IMG/VR virus record: IMGVR_UViG_3300027832_000134 | Span: 1 to 20,843 of that record | Source of the DNA: a virus | Direction: 5' to 3' (one strand) | DNA length: 20,843 bases | Part shown: in pieces, positions 4,935-12,739 of the stretch | Layout of the letters: each line of letters starts with the position of its first letter | How positions within the stretch are numbered: the first letter of the stretch is position 1 | Position numbers and translations under genes: made by a program | The notes under the pieces: model-generated | The model's input: only the letters and a program-made list of their open reading frames with translations | Database searches by the model: none | Told to the model about the DNA's origin: nothing

Positions 4935-6594
4935 TCCTAGCCAACTAGCGGCGGCGCTCCGCTACCAAGAGGATAGGATCAGTCCTACACCTCGGAATAA
5001 GCTATTGGGCATGGTAGCTGATGCTATGCAAGGTGTGGGCGATTGGGCAACATCTCCAGAACGCGGAGGGCCAAGGGCAGGTTTTAATAAAGCTATTGCT
5101 GACGTGCTGGGCCTGCCGGGTACGCAAAGAACCATCGATGCACTGTCCTATGGCCATCCGTTAGGCAAGGCAGGTTCAGGCGGTATGTGGCAACCTAAGT
5201 CAGACACGGTTGATGCTGTTTTTAATGCAATACCGTTAACTGGGCTGGCAAGCAAAGGCGCAAAGACAGTGGGCCAAACTTTAGCGCCAACAGCCAAGGA
5301 GATGGCGCGTGTAGCCATTGAGAAGCGGCTTGTCGATATTGGTGGGATACAACCCGCTACCGTCTGGCAAGGCTCGCCGCACCGCTTTGCACCTACGGCA
5401 AAGAATCCGCTAGGCGAGTTTGACGCGACGAAGATCGGCACTGGCGAGGGTGCGCAGGCTTATGGGCATGGTCATTATCTGGCTGATGCGCCTGAGGTGG
5501 CTAAGTCGTACGCTGGGCTATTTAACGGTCGCGTTACAAAAACCGTTTCATTGCCAACAGCCGACGGCGTTCGAGTTCCTGGCACATATAACAGAATGGT
5601 GGCGGCTGATGTAGCGACACAGCATAAAGGGAATGTGCAGGCGGCAATAGATGATGCGATTCGCACTAACGCTGACCCAGAATATATTGCAGCAGCTAGA
5701 AATTTGCTCGGCAAAACTGTTGACACTAGCACTATTAACCGTACCCATAAAGGCAACCTCTACAAAGTAGACCTACCAGACGAACACATAGCCCGGATGT
5801 TGGATTACGACAATGCAGTGCCGGAAGCAGTACGCCAAAAAGTCAGTCAGGCGGCAATGCAAAAATTTGGCTCAGGCTCAACTGGTACAAGTGGCGAACA
5901 GCTATACAACGAAGTAGTTAAGGAATTTCAGCGTGCCGGAAGTAAAAACGCCACGGCTGAAGCCACTGATTTTTTAAGGCAGCAAGGCATACCCGGCATA
6001 CGCTACCTAGACGGCGGCTCACGCGCTGGTGGGGCAGGAACAAGCAATTACGTTGTATTCCCCGGTAACGAGGGGATGCTGAAAATCCTTGAGCGCAATG
6101 GGCAGACAGCAGCCAAGCCTAACAACCTAGTAGAGGCCCTGAAATATCAGGAGGGCCAAGCTAAAACTCTTGGTCAGTACGGTGGTTCCGCTCCCAGTTC
6201 AGCACAAAAACCAGCATTGAGCAAAACAGCAGACTTCGGTGGTGACAAAACATATCCCATTAACACAACGGGTGATGTAGTTGTAGGCGACCAAATTTCA
6301 TTTCAACGCGCAACCTTCTCAGGAAGTTTTAGAAATGCAAAGTTTGAAGGGTTTGAGCGTGTTGATGCAAAAATAGTAAAAGACAGCTACGGAAAAGACA
6401 AGCAGCAACATACTTTTACTTTGGAATTACCGGATGGAACGACAACCAAAATAAAAGGACGTAACATTTACAAAGAAGGTACTTGGAGAAAGCCGTGGGA
6501 AGATGAGTCGTTACGCAAAGCCGCCACAGATGAAAAGCATACGCGAGGCGACATTGCTAGAACGGCAAGAGATGAAAGAAAAATGGACAAATGA
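4927..6594 (+). CDS. Large phage protein with ADP-ribosyltransferase-like (polyvalent-type) domain
   Basis: This 555-residue protein starts at ATG 4927; no ribosome site is visible and it may be coupled to the 4899 peptide. Residues 1-140 are linker-like. Residues 146-378 carry a domain seen in many phage proteins: VWQGSPHRF (146-154), KIGTGEGAQAYGHGHYLAD (169-187), NLYKVDLPD, SGEQLY (322-327) and YLDGGSRAGGAGTSNYVVF (360-378). I associate this pattern with the ART-like domain of phage polyvalent proteins, which would transfer ADP-ribose from NAD+ to a target. Here the usual HG after W is QG. A separate beta-rich C-terminal domain (about 440-520) includes VVVGDQISF, FSGSFRNAKFEGFE and IKGRNIY. 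Location between terminase and portal suggests a packaged protein injected into the host. Activity is inferred; family is moderately sure. Confidence 0.7.
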   Translation: MADPSQLAAALRYQEDRISPTPRNKLLGMVADAMQGVGDWATSPERGGPRAGFNKAIADVLGLPGTQRTIDALSYGHPLGKAGSGGMWQPKSDTVDAVFNAIPLTGLASKGAKTVGQTLAPTAKEMARVAIEKRLVDIGGIQPATVWQGSPHRFAPTAKNPLGEFDATKIGTGEGAQAYGHGHYLADAPEVAKSYAGLFNGRVTKTVSLPTADGVRVPGTYNRMVAADVATQHKGNVQAAIDDAIRTNADPEYIAAARNLLGKTVDTSTINRTHKGNLYKVDLPDEHIARMLDYDNAVPEAVRQKVSQAAMQKFGSGSTGTSGEQLYNEVVKEFQRAGSKNATAEATDFLRQQGIPGIRYLDGGSRAGGAGTSNYVVFPGNEGMLKILERNGQTAAKPNNLVEALKYQEGQAKTLGQYGGSAPSSAQKPALSKTADFGGDKTYPINTTGDVVVGDQISFQRATFSGSFRNAKFEGFERVDAKIVKDSYGKDKQQHTFTLELPDGTTTKIKGRNIYKEGTWRKPWEDESLRKAATDEKHTRGDIARTARDERKMDK

Positions 6595-6624
6595 ACAATT
6601 ACTCAAGATGCTGGAGGGCTAACA

Positions 6625-8772
6625 ATGGCTAAAACACTATCCAACGAAGTCGATAAGTACATCAGTTGTATTGCTGCCTACGACAACGAGTTCAAGAAGT
6701 GGGAAGGACGCACGAAGAAGATCATTCGTCGCTACCGGGACGACACTCGCTCGACTTCGGGCAATGACTCAGCCAAGTTCAACATCCTCTGGTCAAACGT
6801 CCAGACGCTCATTCCTGCTGTTTACTCCAAGATGCCCAAGGCAGACGTATCACGTAGGTTTGGCGACAACGATCAGGTCGGACGGGTGGCTAGTCAGCTT
6901 ATTGAACGCGCCTTGGACTTTGAGATCGAGCATTACACCGACTTTCGGACGACAATGCGGTACTGCGTTGAGGATCGTTTCTTGGGTGGGCGTGGTGTTG
7001 CTTGGGTGCGGTATGAACCCCATGTAAGCAATCAGGAAATGCCTGAAGATGGCCTGCAAGTCACCGAGGACACCGATGAGGGTGGAGAAACCAGCAAAGT
7101 ATCGGGTGTTGAAGTCGAGCCTCAAGAGCAGATCGAGTACGAATGCGCTCCTACTGATTACGTCCATTGGTCAGACTTCGGACACTCAGTAGCTAGGACG
7201 TGGGAGGAAGTCACCTCTGTTTGGAGATGGGTGTACATGACGAAAGAGGCTCTAATCGAGCGTTTTGGTGAAAAAGCAGCAAAGCAGATTCCCCTAGATG
7301 CCGGCCCTGATCCGTTGTCGAACTACACCAAACAGCAGCAGGAATACACACGATCTAAGGTTTGTGAGTTGTGGGACAAGGAAACCGGCAAGGTGTACTG
7401 GTTCACCAAAAACAGCAAGTCCTTCGTAGATGTACGGGATGATCCGCTTGATCTAGATCAGTTCTTCCCTTGCGCCCGGCCTCTTTACTCAACGATGACC
7501 AGCGACAGCCTGGTTCCCGTTCCAGATTTTGTACTTTACCAAGACCAAGCCAATGAACTAGACATATTAAGCGACCGCATTGACGGCTTGGTAAAGTCCT
7601 TACGTGTGCGTGGTGTTTACGATGCCAGCCAGCCGGCACTTCAACGACTATTGACTGAGGGCGACAACAACTCTCTGATTCCAGTCGATAAGTGGATGGC
7701 GTTCAGTGAAAAAGGTGGATTAAAGGGCAGCATTGATCTACTACCTCTTGACGTACTGTCAAACGCCTTAATCCAATGCTACCGTGCTAGGACTGAGATC
7801 AAACAGCAGATTTACGAGATCACAGGACTGTCAGACATTATCAGGGGTGCTTCGGTAGCCAGTGAGACAGCTACAGCACAGCAGATCAAAGGCCAGTTTG
7901 CTAGTCTCCGTCTGAAATCCATGCAGGAGGAAGTGGCCCTGTTCGCCTCTGATTTGATTCGACTGAAGGCGCAGATCATTTGTACAAAGTTCACACCGGA
8001 CACAATCCTGATGTACGCCGCGGCGCAGCAGATGAACCAGGCCGATCAACAACTGATCCCGCAAGCACTTGAATTGATTAAAAGCAACCCACTGCGAAAC
8101 TTCCGCATCGAAGTGTCGGCAGATTCCCTAGTCCAGCTTGACGAGGTGCAGAACAAGCGTGATCGGGTTGAGTTCCTGCAAGCATTCAGTGGTTTTATGA
8201 AGGAAGCCCTGCCAGCCGCTCAAGCTGTCCCAGAATTGACTCCGATGCTAGTGGAGATGATGAAGTTCGGCGTTGCGAGTTTCAAACAAGCCGCACCGAT
8301 TGAAGGTGCGATAGATCAAGCTATGGAGCAGATGAAGGAAAAGGCCAAGCAACCACAACCTGAGAGGCCCGATCCTGAGATGATGAAACTCCAAGCCCAG
8401 CAGCAGGGTGATCAGATGAGATTACAGGCTGACGGACAGGCCGCTCAAGTGAAAGCCCAGTTTGAGTCTCAGATTCAGCAAGGTAAGATTCAAGCCGATA
8501 TGCAGATGGAGCAGATGAAGCTACAGGCAGCAGCACAGGCCGAGGCGCAAAAGCAACAATTTGAAATCCAGAAGCACCAACACATGATGCAGATGGAAGA
8601 TCAAAGAGCCGCCCAAGTCGATCAATTTAACCGCTGGAAAGCCGAGTTGGATGCAGCGACCAAGGTACTCGTAGCTCAGATCGGGGCCAAGGCAGGGTTA
8701 GATCAGGCAGCAATGGCAGCGCAAAATGCAGCCAGCAATGAAGTGGGTGAGAACTTAGGCAATGGATTATGA
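6625..8772 (+). CDS. Portal protein
   Basis: This 715-residue protein starts at ATG 6625 with GGAGG at 6613-6617. Its size fits the large portals of short-tailed phages. The N-terminal part reads KKWEGRTKKIIRRYRDD and FNILWSNVQTLIPAVYSKMPKADVSRRF, typical of this portal group, and the middle has YQDQANELDILSDRIDGL and GLSDIIRGASVASETATAQQIKGQF. Residues about 570-690 are Gln/Met/Lys-rich and strongly coiled-coil, which would form the barrel projecting into the capsid. Twelve copies make the DNA channel at one capsid vertex and dock the terminase and later the tail. It ends in an ATGA overlap with the next gene. The assignment is firm from order and core motifs. Confidence 0.92.
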   Translation: MAKTLSNEVDKYISCIAAYDNEFKKWEGRTKKIIRRYRDDTRSTSGNDSAKFNILWSNVQTLIPAVYSKMPKADVSRRFGDNDQVGRVASQLIERALDFEIEHYTDFRTTMRYCVEDRFLGGRGVAWVRYEPHVSNQEMPEDGLQVTEDTDEGGETSKVSGVEVEPQEQIEYECAPTDYVHWSDFGHSVARTWEEVTSVWRWVYMTKEALIERFGEKAAKQIPLDAGPDPLSNYTKQQQEYTRSKVCELWDKETGKVYWFTKNSKSFVDVRDDPLDLDQFFPCARPLYSTMTSDSLVPVPDFVLYQDQANELDILSDRIDGLVKSLRVRGVYDASQPALQRLLTEGDNNSLIPVDKWMAFSEKGGLKGSIDLLPLDVLSNALIQCYRARTEIKQQIYEITGLSDIIRGASVASETATAQQIKGQFASLRLKSMQEEVALFASDLIRLKAQIICTKFTPDTILMYAAAQQMNQADQQLIPQALELIKSNPLRNFRIEVSADSLVQLDEVQNKRDRVEFLQAFSGFMKEALPAAQAVPELTPMLVEMMKFGVASFKQAAPIEGAIDQAMEQMKEKAKQPQPERPDPEMMKLQAQQQGDQMRLQADGQAAQVKAQFESQIQQGKIQADMQMEQMKLQAAAQAEAQKQQFEIQKHQHMMQMEDQRAAQVDQFNRWKAELDAATKVLVAQIGAKAGLDQAAMAAQNAASNEVGENLGNGL

Positions 8773-9110
8773 GAAAAACATACGTTTACCGCAATGGCGA
8801 GATGGTTGAAAAACACACCACCTACACAGAATCCGTTGCCCCGATGGTGATGAATGACATCCAACCTTATAAGTCTATGATTGACGGGACGATGATTCAA
8901 AGCAGGTCAAAACACCGCGAACACTTGCGGGATAATGGCTGTTTTGAGATTGGCAACGAAAAGATGGAAACCAAGGTTACTCCACCTTCAACCGAAAAAC
9001 GGCGAGAGGTTCTCCGCGCCCAGCTTGATAACATGAGCCACGACCAGGCAAACCAGATTATGCAATCCCTGCGTAATGATTCCAGAAACTACACTTCCCA
9101 CAGGAAATAA
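8769..9110 (+). CDS. Small conserved phage protein between portal and scaffold
   Basis: This 113-residue protein starts at ATG 8769 inside the portal stop (ATGA). It reads MRKTYVYRNGEMVEK, then DIQPYKSMIDGTMIQSRSKHREHLRDNG, a pattern I recognise from small proteins directly after portal genes in short-tailed phages. The S-R-S-x2-R/H-x-H-x-R segment with a short Gly turn resembles a small folded domain of about 60 residues. The C-terminal part is helical and basic. No function has been established that I know; a role in head assembly is inferred from strict position. Its end overlaps in frame context with the scaffold start region, leaving one base before ATG 9112. Confidence 0.7.
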   Translation: MRKTYVYRNGEMVEKHTTYTESVAPMVMNDIQPYKSMIDGTMIQSRSKHREHLRDNGCFEIGNEKMETKVTPPSTEKRREVLRAQLDNMSHDQANQIMQSLRNDSRNYTSHRK

Positions 9111-9111
9111 A

Positions 9112-10116
9112 ATGGACACTACCGAACCCATTGCACCGTCAGAACCCCAAGACAACCGCCGTGACCTGCTTTCGCAGCAGTTTGACGATGTAGCTGCTGC
9201 ACCAGCAGAGACAGTACCAGTAGAGGCAGCGCCAGCCCGTTTACGATCAGAGGATGGCAAGTTTGCTGCCAATCCAGTAGCGGCAGTAGAAGCAGCAAGT
9301 ACAGAGGCTATTGAAGAACCCGTCTGGAAACGCGCCCCGGCAAGCTGGAAAAAAGATCACCACGATGTTTGGAACGCAGCCGATCCAAGGATGCAGGAAT
9401 ATGCCTACCAGCGTGAGGAACAAATGCGGGCTGGTGTCGAGCCTTTAATCTCCAAAGCACAGTTTGCCGATCAAATGCAGGAAGCGGTAAATCCTTATAT
9501 GCAGACGATCAACGGTCTGGGAATTGACGCTCCAAAGGCCGTAAAAGCCTTGCTAGAAGCAGATCATGCGTTAAGATACAGCAACCCGCAGGAAAAATAT
9601 AATTTATTTGCTAGACTTGCACAACAATATGGTGTAGATTTAGGCAATGTCAGTGGTTTGCAACAACAGCAAGTCGCTGATCCGCAGATTTATGCACTTC
9701 AAAACGAACTAAATAATGTTCGCGGCGAGGTGCAAGGCTGGAAGAACCAGCAAGAGCAAGCGCAGAATGCTACGCTTTTGAGTGAGATCAACAAGTTCTC
9801 ATCTAAAGCAGATCATTTTGAGCAAGCAAGGCCAACCATGATTAACCTCTTACAAAGCGGCATGGCGAGTACCTTGGACGAAGCCTACGAAAAGGCCATT
9901 CGTTTAGACCCTGAATTGTTTGATAGTGTCCAATCAAGCCGACAAGTCGAAGTGGATGCAGAGAAACGAAAAGCGGCTGACCGCGCAGCTAAAACTGCAA
10001 GATCATCCGCTGTGAGCGTCAAGAGTGCTACACCAAGCGCAGCATCCTCACCTAAAGCTCAAGACCGCCGCAGCAGATTAGCCGATCAATTCGACGAAAT
10101 CTCTGCACGACTTTAA
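9112..10116 (+). CDS. Capsid scaffolding protein
   Basis: A 334-residue acidic, Ala/Gln-rich and mostly helical protein placed directly before the coat gene. ATG 9112 is chosen because AGGAAATAAA precedes it; ATG 9076 in the same frame lies inside the previous gene. The N terminus is low complexity (AAAPAETVPVEAAPA). It continues with KRAPASWKKDHHDVWNAADP and a long helical region to a basic C terminus. Scaffolds of short-tailed phages direct coat assembly into the procapsid and leave before or during packaging; the basic C-terminal helix usually binds coat. Notably the motif RR-x2-L-x2-QFD-[DE]-[VI] appears near both ends (residues about 17-28 and in the last 14 residues). Confidence 0.85.
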   Translation: MDTTEPIAPSEPQDNRRDLLSQQFDDVAAAPAETVPVEAAPARLRSEDGKFAANPVAAVEAASTEAIEEPVWKRAPASWKKDHHDVWNAADPRMQEYAYQREEQMRAGVEPLISKAQFADQMQEAVNPYMQTINGLGIDAPKAVKALLEADHALRYSNPQEKYNLFARLAQQYGVDLGNVSGLQQQQVADPQIYALQNELNNVRGEVQGWKNQQEQAQNATLLSEINKFSSKADHFEQARPTMINLLQSGMASTLDEAYEKAIRLDPELFDSVQSSRQVEVDAEKRKAADRAAKTARSSAVSVKSATPSAASSPKAQDRRSRLADQFDEISARL

Positions 10117-10136
10117 TCTGATTAGGAGTAATTATT

Positions 10137-10217
10137 ATGGCTTTTGCCAATAGCTCAATCAGCGACATCATTGCGACCAACATTCAAAGTCGAACTGGTG
10201 AACTAGCTGACAACGTT
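10137..10217 (+). CDS. Major capsid protein, exon 1
   Basis: Twenty-seven codons from ATG 10137, with AGGAG at 10124-10128. The peptide MAFANSSISDIIATNIQSRT continues GELADNV and matches the N terminus of the coat family whose next residues are T-x-NNALLRRLKE. Those residues are found only after 10914. The frame meets TGA at 10218, the first codon of the group I intron, so translation of unspliced RNA yields only this 27-residue peptide. The exon ends in AACGTT, which pairs with GACGTT at 10228-10233 to give the P1 helix with its U.G pair at the splice site. Confidence 0.88.
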
Positions 10218-10913
10218 TGACAAAATAGACGTTAGAAAACTCCGTGAATTCGGTGAAAAGCTGAGATGCCAACACCGAGCCAAGCGGCGCAGTTAAAAGG
10301 GCGCTGAAGGTGTAACGACTAGGGTACTGCGGAAGCAAAGCCCCACGAGCGCGGAGCGTAAGTATTAACCACAGAGGGGAATCCCAAATGGTAACAGTGT
10401 ACGGATTAGAGGATGCAAGTACCGGCGGGGCGTATGTAGGTTGTACGTCTGGCAAAATAGGTAAGAGGATGCGGGAACACCGCAGCTTACTCAAGGCGGG
10501 AAAACATAGCTCTAGAAGGTTGCAGGAAGCGTGGAACGATCACGCTGGCGCGTTTCAGATGAAAGTCTTAGAGACAATGCCAGCCGATGTGTCAGTGATC
10601 GAGAAACGTGAGCGCGAGTTGTCTTGGATGAAGCATTACAGGTTACAGGGTTTGTTGTTGAACGAGAATGAATATTCGTTCCGACCACCACCGTATGCTC
10701 CAGCAATGGCAGTGGCGGCAAGAGTAGCAAGAGGCTACCGGCCCAGCGCAGAAAGCAACATGAAACGTAGACTGGCGCAGCTTGGTAAGCCGAAAGGTCA
10801 TGGCGCTAAAATAAGTGCCACTAAGCGTGCGAAAAACTTGCGATGAGATAGTCTGCTCTGCACATAAGAAGAATGTGCAGGTTTCGGATAAAGAGCCGAA
10901 ACGTAACACTAGG
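10218..10913 (+). mobile_element. Group I self-splicing intron in the major capsid gene
   Basis: A 696-nt intron. P1 forms between exon AACGTT (10212-10217) and GACGTT (10228-10233), with U10217.G10228 marking the 5' splice site. GACTA (10317-10321) after GTGTAAC pairs with TAGTC (10849-10853) in AGATAGTC, the P7 guanosine-binding core. P9-type hairpins follow: CTGCACAT (10858-10865) with ATGTGCAG (10873-10880), and GTTTCGG (10881-10887) with CCGAAAC (10896-10902). The intron ends in G10913. Removing it joins Val27 to Thr in frame and restores the coat motif ADNVT-NNNALLRRL. A GIY-YIG endonuclease ORF fills the loop between the two P7 strands. Splicing is inferred from structure, not observed. 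Confidence 0.9.
10388..10846 (+). CDS. GIY-YIG homing endonuclease encoded in the intron
   Basis: This 152-residue protein starts at ATG 10388, preceded by AGAGGGGA. The GIY-YIG nuclease domain has VYG (residues 4-6) and AYVG (15-18), the catalytic Arg region KRMREH (26-31), a His-rich helix and the metal-binding Glu in VIEKRERELSWMKHY (70-84), followed by LLNEN. The C-terminal part (about 115-145; ESNMKRRLAQLGKPKGHGAK) resembles a NUMOD3-type DNA-binding module. It should cut intron-less alleles of the capsid gene near the insertion site and so spread the intron. The stop codon ends two bases before the P7 3' strand, so the ORF is fitted tightly into the ribozyme. The first motif is VYG rather than GIY, as some members have. 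Confidence 0.9.
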   Translation: MVTVYGLEDASTGGAYVGCTSGKIGKRMREHRSLLKAGKHSSRRLQEAWNDHAGAFQMKVLETMPADVSVIEKRERELSWMKHYRLQGLLLNENEYSFRPPPYAPAMAVAARVARGYRPSAESNMKRRLAQLGKPKGHGAKISATKRAKNLR

Positions 10914-11834
10914 ACAAACAACAATGCCCTGTTGCGCCGCCTGAAAGAGCGCGGAAACGTCAAGACGTTCTCCGGTGGTAATGTGATCTTGCAAGAGATT
11001 ATGTACACCGACAGTTCCACGAACAACACCAACAGCTATTCTGGCTATGAAGTGTTGAACGTGTCACAGAACAGCCCGATCAGCTCGGCTCAGTTCTCGA
11101 TCACTCAGTACGCCGCTGCGGTTTCTATTTCTGGTTTGGAGATGATCCAAAACTCAGGCAAAGAAGCCATCATCGATCTATTGGATGGCCGGATGAACGT
11201 AGCTGAAGCGCAACTGGCTAACCGACTGGGTAGTGACATTTACCTCGACGGTACTGGTAACTCAGGAAAGAACATCACCGGATTGGGTGCTGCTGTGCCT
11301 GATGCTCCTTCAACCGGAACCTATGGCGGTATCAACCGGGCAACATTCTCGTTTTGGCGTTCGGTGAAGTACGCAGGCTCTGCTGATGGTGGCGCAGCGG
11401 TTTCTGCAACCAACATCCAAAGTTACATGGACGCACTCGCGGTTCAGTTGATTCGCGGTACGGACAAGCCTGATCTGATCGTTGCAGATGCCAACTACTA
11501 CAAGTTGTATCTCCAATCGCTCCAGGCTATCCAGCGTATCTCGGACGGTGGCTCTAGCACTGCTGGCGCTGGCTTTGCTTCGCTAAAATACTATGGTGCA
11601 GGTATGTCCTCGGACGTAGTTCTGGACGGTGGTGTTGGCGGTGCAGCTACTGCGGATCACATGTGGTTTCTGAACACGAAATACATCATGTTCCGTCCCC
11701 ACGTTGATCGTAACTTCGTTCCCATTGGTGGCGAGCGCCAGGCAGTCAATCAAGACGCTGTTGTGAAGCTCATCGGCTGGGCCGGTAATTTGACCAGTAG
11801 CGGCCCGCAATTCAGCGGCGTGCTGATAGCCTGA
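10914..11834 (+). CDS. Major capsid protein, exon 2
   Basis: This exon gives 306 residues; joined with exon 1 (10137-10217) the product is 333 residues. The frame extends upstream into the intron to a possible ATT/ATG-type start at 10815, but those codons are intron sequence and should not be coat protein. The exon begins TNNNALLRRLKERGNVKTFSGG, continues YSGYEVLNVSQNSPISSAQF, AAAVSISGLEMIQNSGKEAIIDLLDGR and ends with VDRNFVPIGGERQAVNQDAVVKLIGWAGNLT. This is the coat family common to short-tailed phages with this scaffold and portal. It forms the icosahedral shell with an HK97-like fold expected. It stands after scaffold and before a small decoration-like gene. The assignment is firm. Confidence 0.92.
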   Translation, partial: TNNNALLRRLKERGNVKTFSGGNVILQEIMYTDSSTNNTNSYSGYEVLNVSQNSPISSAQFSITQYAAAVSISGLEMIQNSGKEAIIDLLDGRMNVAEAQLANRLGSDIYLDGTGNSGKNITGLGAAVPDAPSTGTYGGINRATFSFWRSVKYAGSADGGAAVSATNIQSYMDALAVQLIRGTDKPDLIVADANYYKLYLQSLQAIQRISDGGSSTAGAGFASLKYYGAGMSSDVVLDGGVGGAATADHMWFLNTKYIMFRPHVDRNFVPIGGERQAVNQDAVVKLIGWAGNLTSSGPQFSGVLIA

Positions 11835-11861
11835 TCAATTAACTTTTAAAGGAAAATTATC

Positions 11862-12158
11862 ATGGCATATTCAGTTACCCCCCTGATTGGAACGGACTTT
11901 AACAACATCGTTCCAGTAAACGCTAATAGCGCAGGTACTAACGTCCCCTCAATGGGGCCGCTAGGCACTCAGGCTTTTGGCTCTGATGGTCTGTTGTACG
12001 TCTTGGCGAAAGCCAATGCAACCATCTCTGCATCTACCGCAGTCTGCGCTATCAATGTATCAACATTCCTTGTAGCTGCCTCTGGTGGGTCTTACACCTC
12101 ACCAGCCGTTGCTCTGGCAAGTGGTGATGTAGCCTGGTTCAGCAAAGCATCGGTGTAA
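11862..12158 (+). CDS. Small virion protein, probable capsid decoration/stabilising protein
   Basis: This 98-residue protein starts at ATG 11862 with AAAGGA at 11849-11854. It is rich in Ala, Ser, Thr, Val and Gly with no long helix, and has alternating hydrophobic residues (SDGLLYVLAKANATISAST) that suggest a beta barrel. The end reads VALASGDVAWFSKASV. It directly follows the coat gene and precedes an intrinsic terminator, so it is likely made in similar large amounts. Position, size and composition resemble head decoration proteins, but I cannot point to a diagnostic motif. Role is inferred. Confidence 0.6.
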   Translation: MAYSVTPLIGTDFNNIVPVNANSAGTNVPSMGPLGTQAFGSDGLLYVLAKANATISASTAVCAINVSTFLVAASGGSYTSPAVALASGDVAWFSKASV

Positions 12159-12163
12159 GTAGC

Positions 12164-12193
12164 GGGGTGGTGTAAAGGCCACCCCTTTTTTTT
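12164..12193 (+). terminator. Intrinsic terminator after the capsid genes
   Basis: GGGGTGG (12164-12170) pairs perfectly with CCACCCC (12179-12185) around TGTAAAGG, followed by eight T (12186-12193). This is a textbook strong terminator. The next gene's ribosome site AAAGGA begins right after the T-run. It probably lowers expression of the tail genes relative to the coat. Confidence 0.9.
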
Positions 12194-12205
12194 AAAGGAC
12201 TAAAT

Positions 12206-12736
12206 ATGGCGCTAGATTCTGATATTGTTAACGCTGACTCGCACTTGCATGTCGAGTTTTACACCTTTGAAAAAGAGCCGTACAAGGATATTCCGTTCGT
12301 TCGGATCATGGTTCCTGGTGATAAAAACAACATCATCGAGCAACCTGTCCGCGACGATCACAAGCAGCGATTCCCTCGCCAGTGGCTTTATTTCCAGATG
12401 GCGAATAACGAGGGAATGCCGGTCATTGGCACGACATTGGAGCAATGGTGTCGAGATCGTCCAGAGGAATTTACCGACTACTCAATGGCAGAGCTTCAGA
12501 TTTTGAAGTTCCAGACGGTTGAACAAGTCGCTACGGCCTCGGACTCACAGCTTCAAAAAGTCGGCATGGGTGGGGTTGGTTTGCGTGAGAAAGCACGCTC
12601 TTACCTACTGCGTAAGAATCAAAGCGAAAGTTCTCTAGAGTTGGAGCAAACCCGCAACGAACTCAAAGAGCTACAGGAACAAATGAAAACCTTGATGGCC
12701 CGCAATAAAGGTGGCCGTCCTAAAAAAGAGGTCTAA
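12206..12736 (+). CDS. Conserved phage structural-region protein with HhH-like segment and basic tail
   Basis: This 176-residue protein starts at ATG 12206, with AAAGGA at 12194-12199. The N-terminal half contains short strands and a conserved stretch (VEFYTFEKEPYKDIPFVRIMVPGD, then RFPRQWLYFQ). Residues about 100-135 read KFQTVEQVATASDSQLQKVG-MGGVGLREKARSYL, which resembles a helix-hairpin-helix or SAM-like DNA-contact module with its Gly turns. A coiled coil (ELEQTRNELKELQEQMKTL) and a basic RPKKE end follow. Proteins of this kind appear between coat and adaptor genes in short-tailed phages. Function is unknown to me; a head-completion role with DNA contact is inferred from position and the HhH-like part. 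Confidence 0.65.
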   Translation: MALDSDIVNADSHLHVEFYTFEKEPYKDIPFVRIMVPGDKNNIIEQPVRDDHKQRFPRQWLYFQMANNEGMPVIGTTLEQWCRDRPEEFTDYSMAELQILKFQTVEQVATASDSQLQKVGMGGVGLREKARSYLLRKNQSESSLELEQTRNELKELQEQMKTLMARNKGGRPKKEV

Positions 12737-12739
12737 GCC

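Noticed and set aside
6591-6632. 13-codon ORF between the ART-like gene and portal, starting in an ATGA overlap
   Set aside because: It has no good ribosome site and overlaps the portal start; the GGAGG inside it clearly serves the portal gene.
10815-10913. Upstream extension of the capsid reading frame giving a 339-residue coat protein
   Set aside because: The extra 33 codons are the 3' part of the group I intron (P7, P9 hairpins) and overlap the endonuclease end; exon 1 at 10137 supplies the proper coat N terminus.
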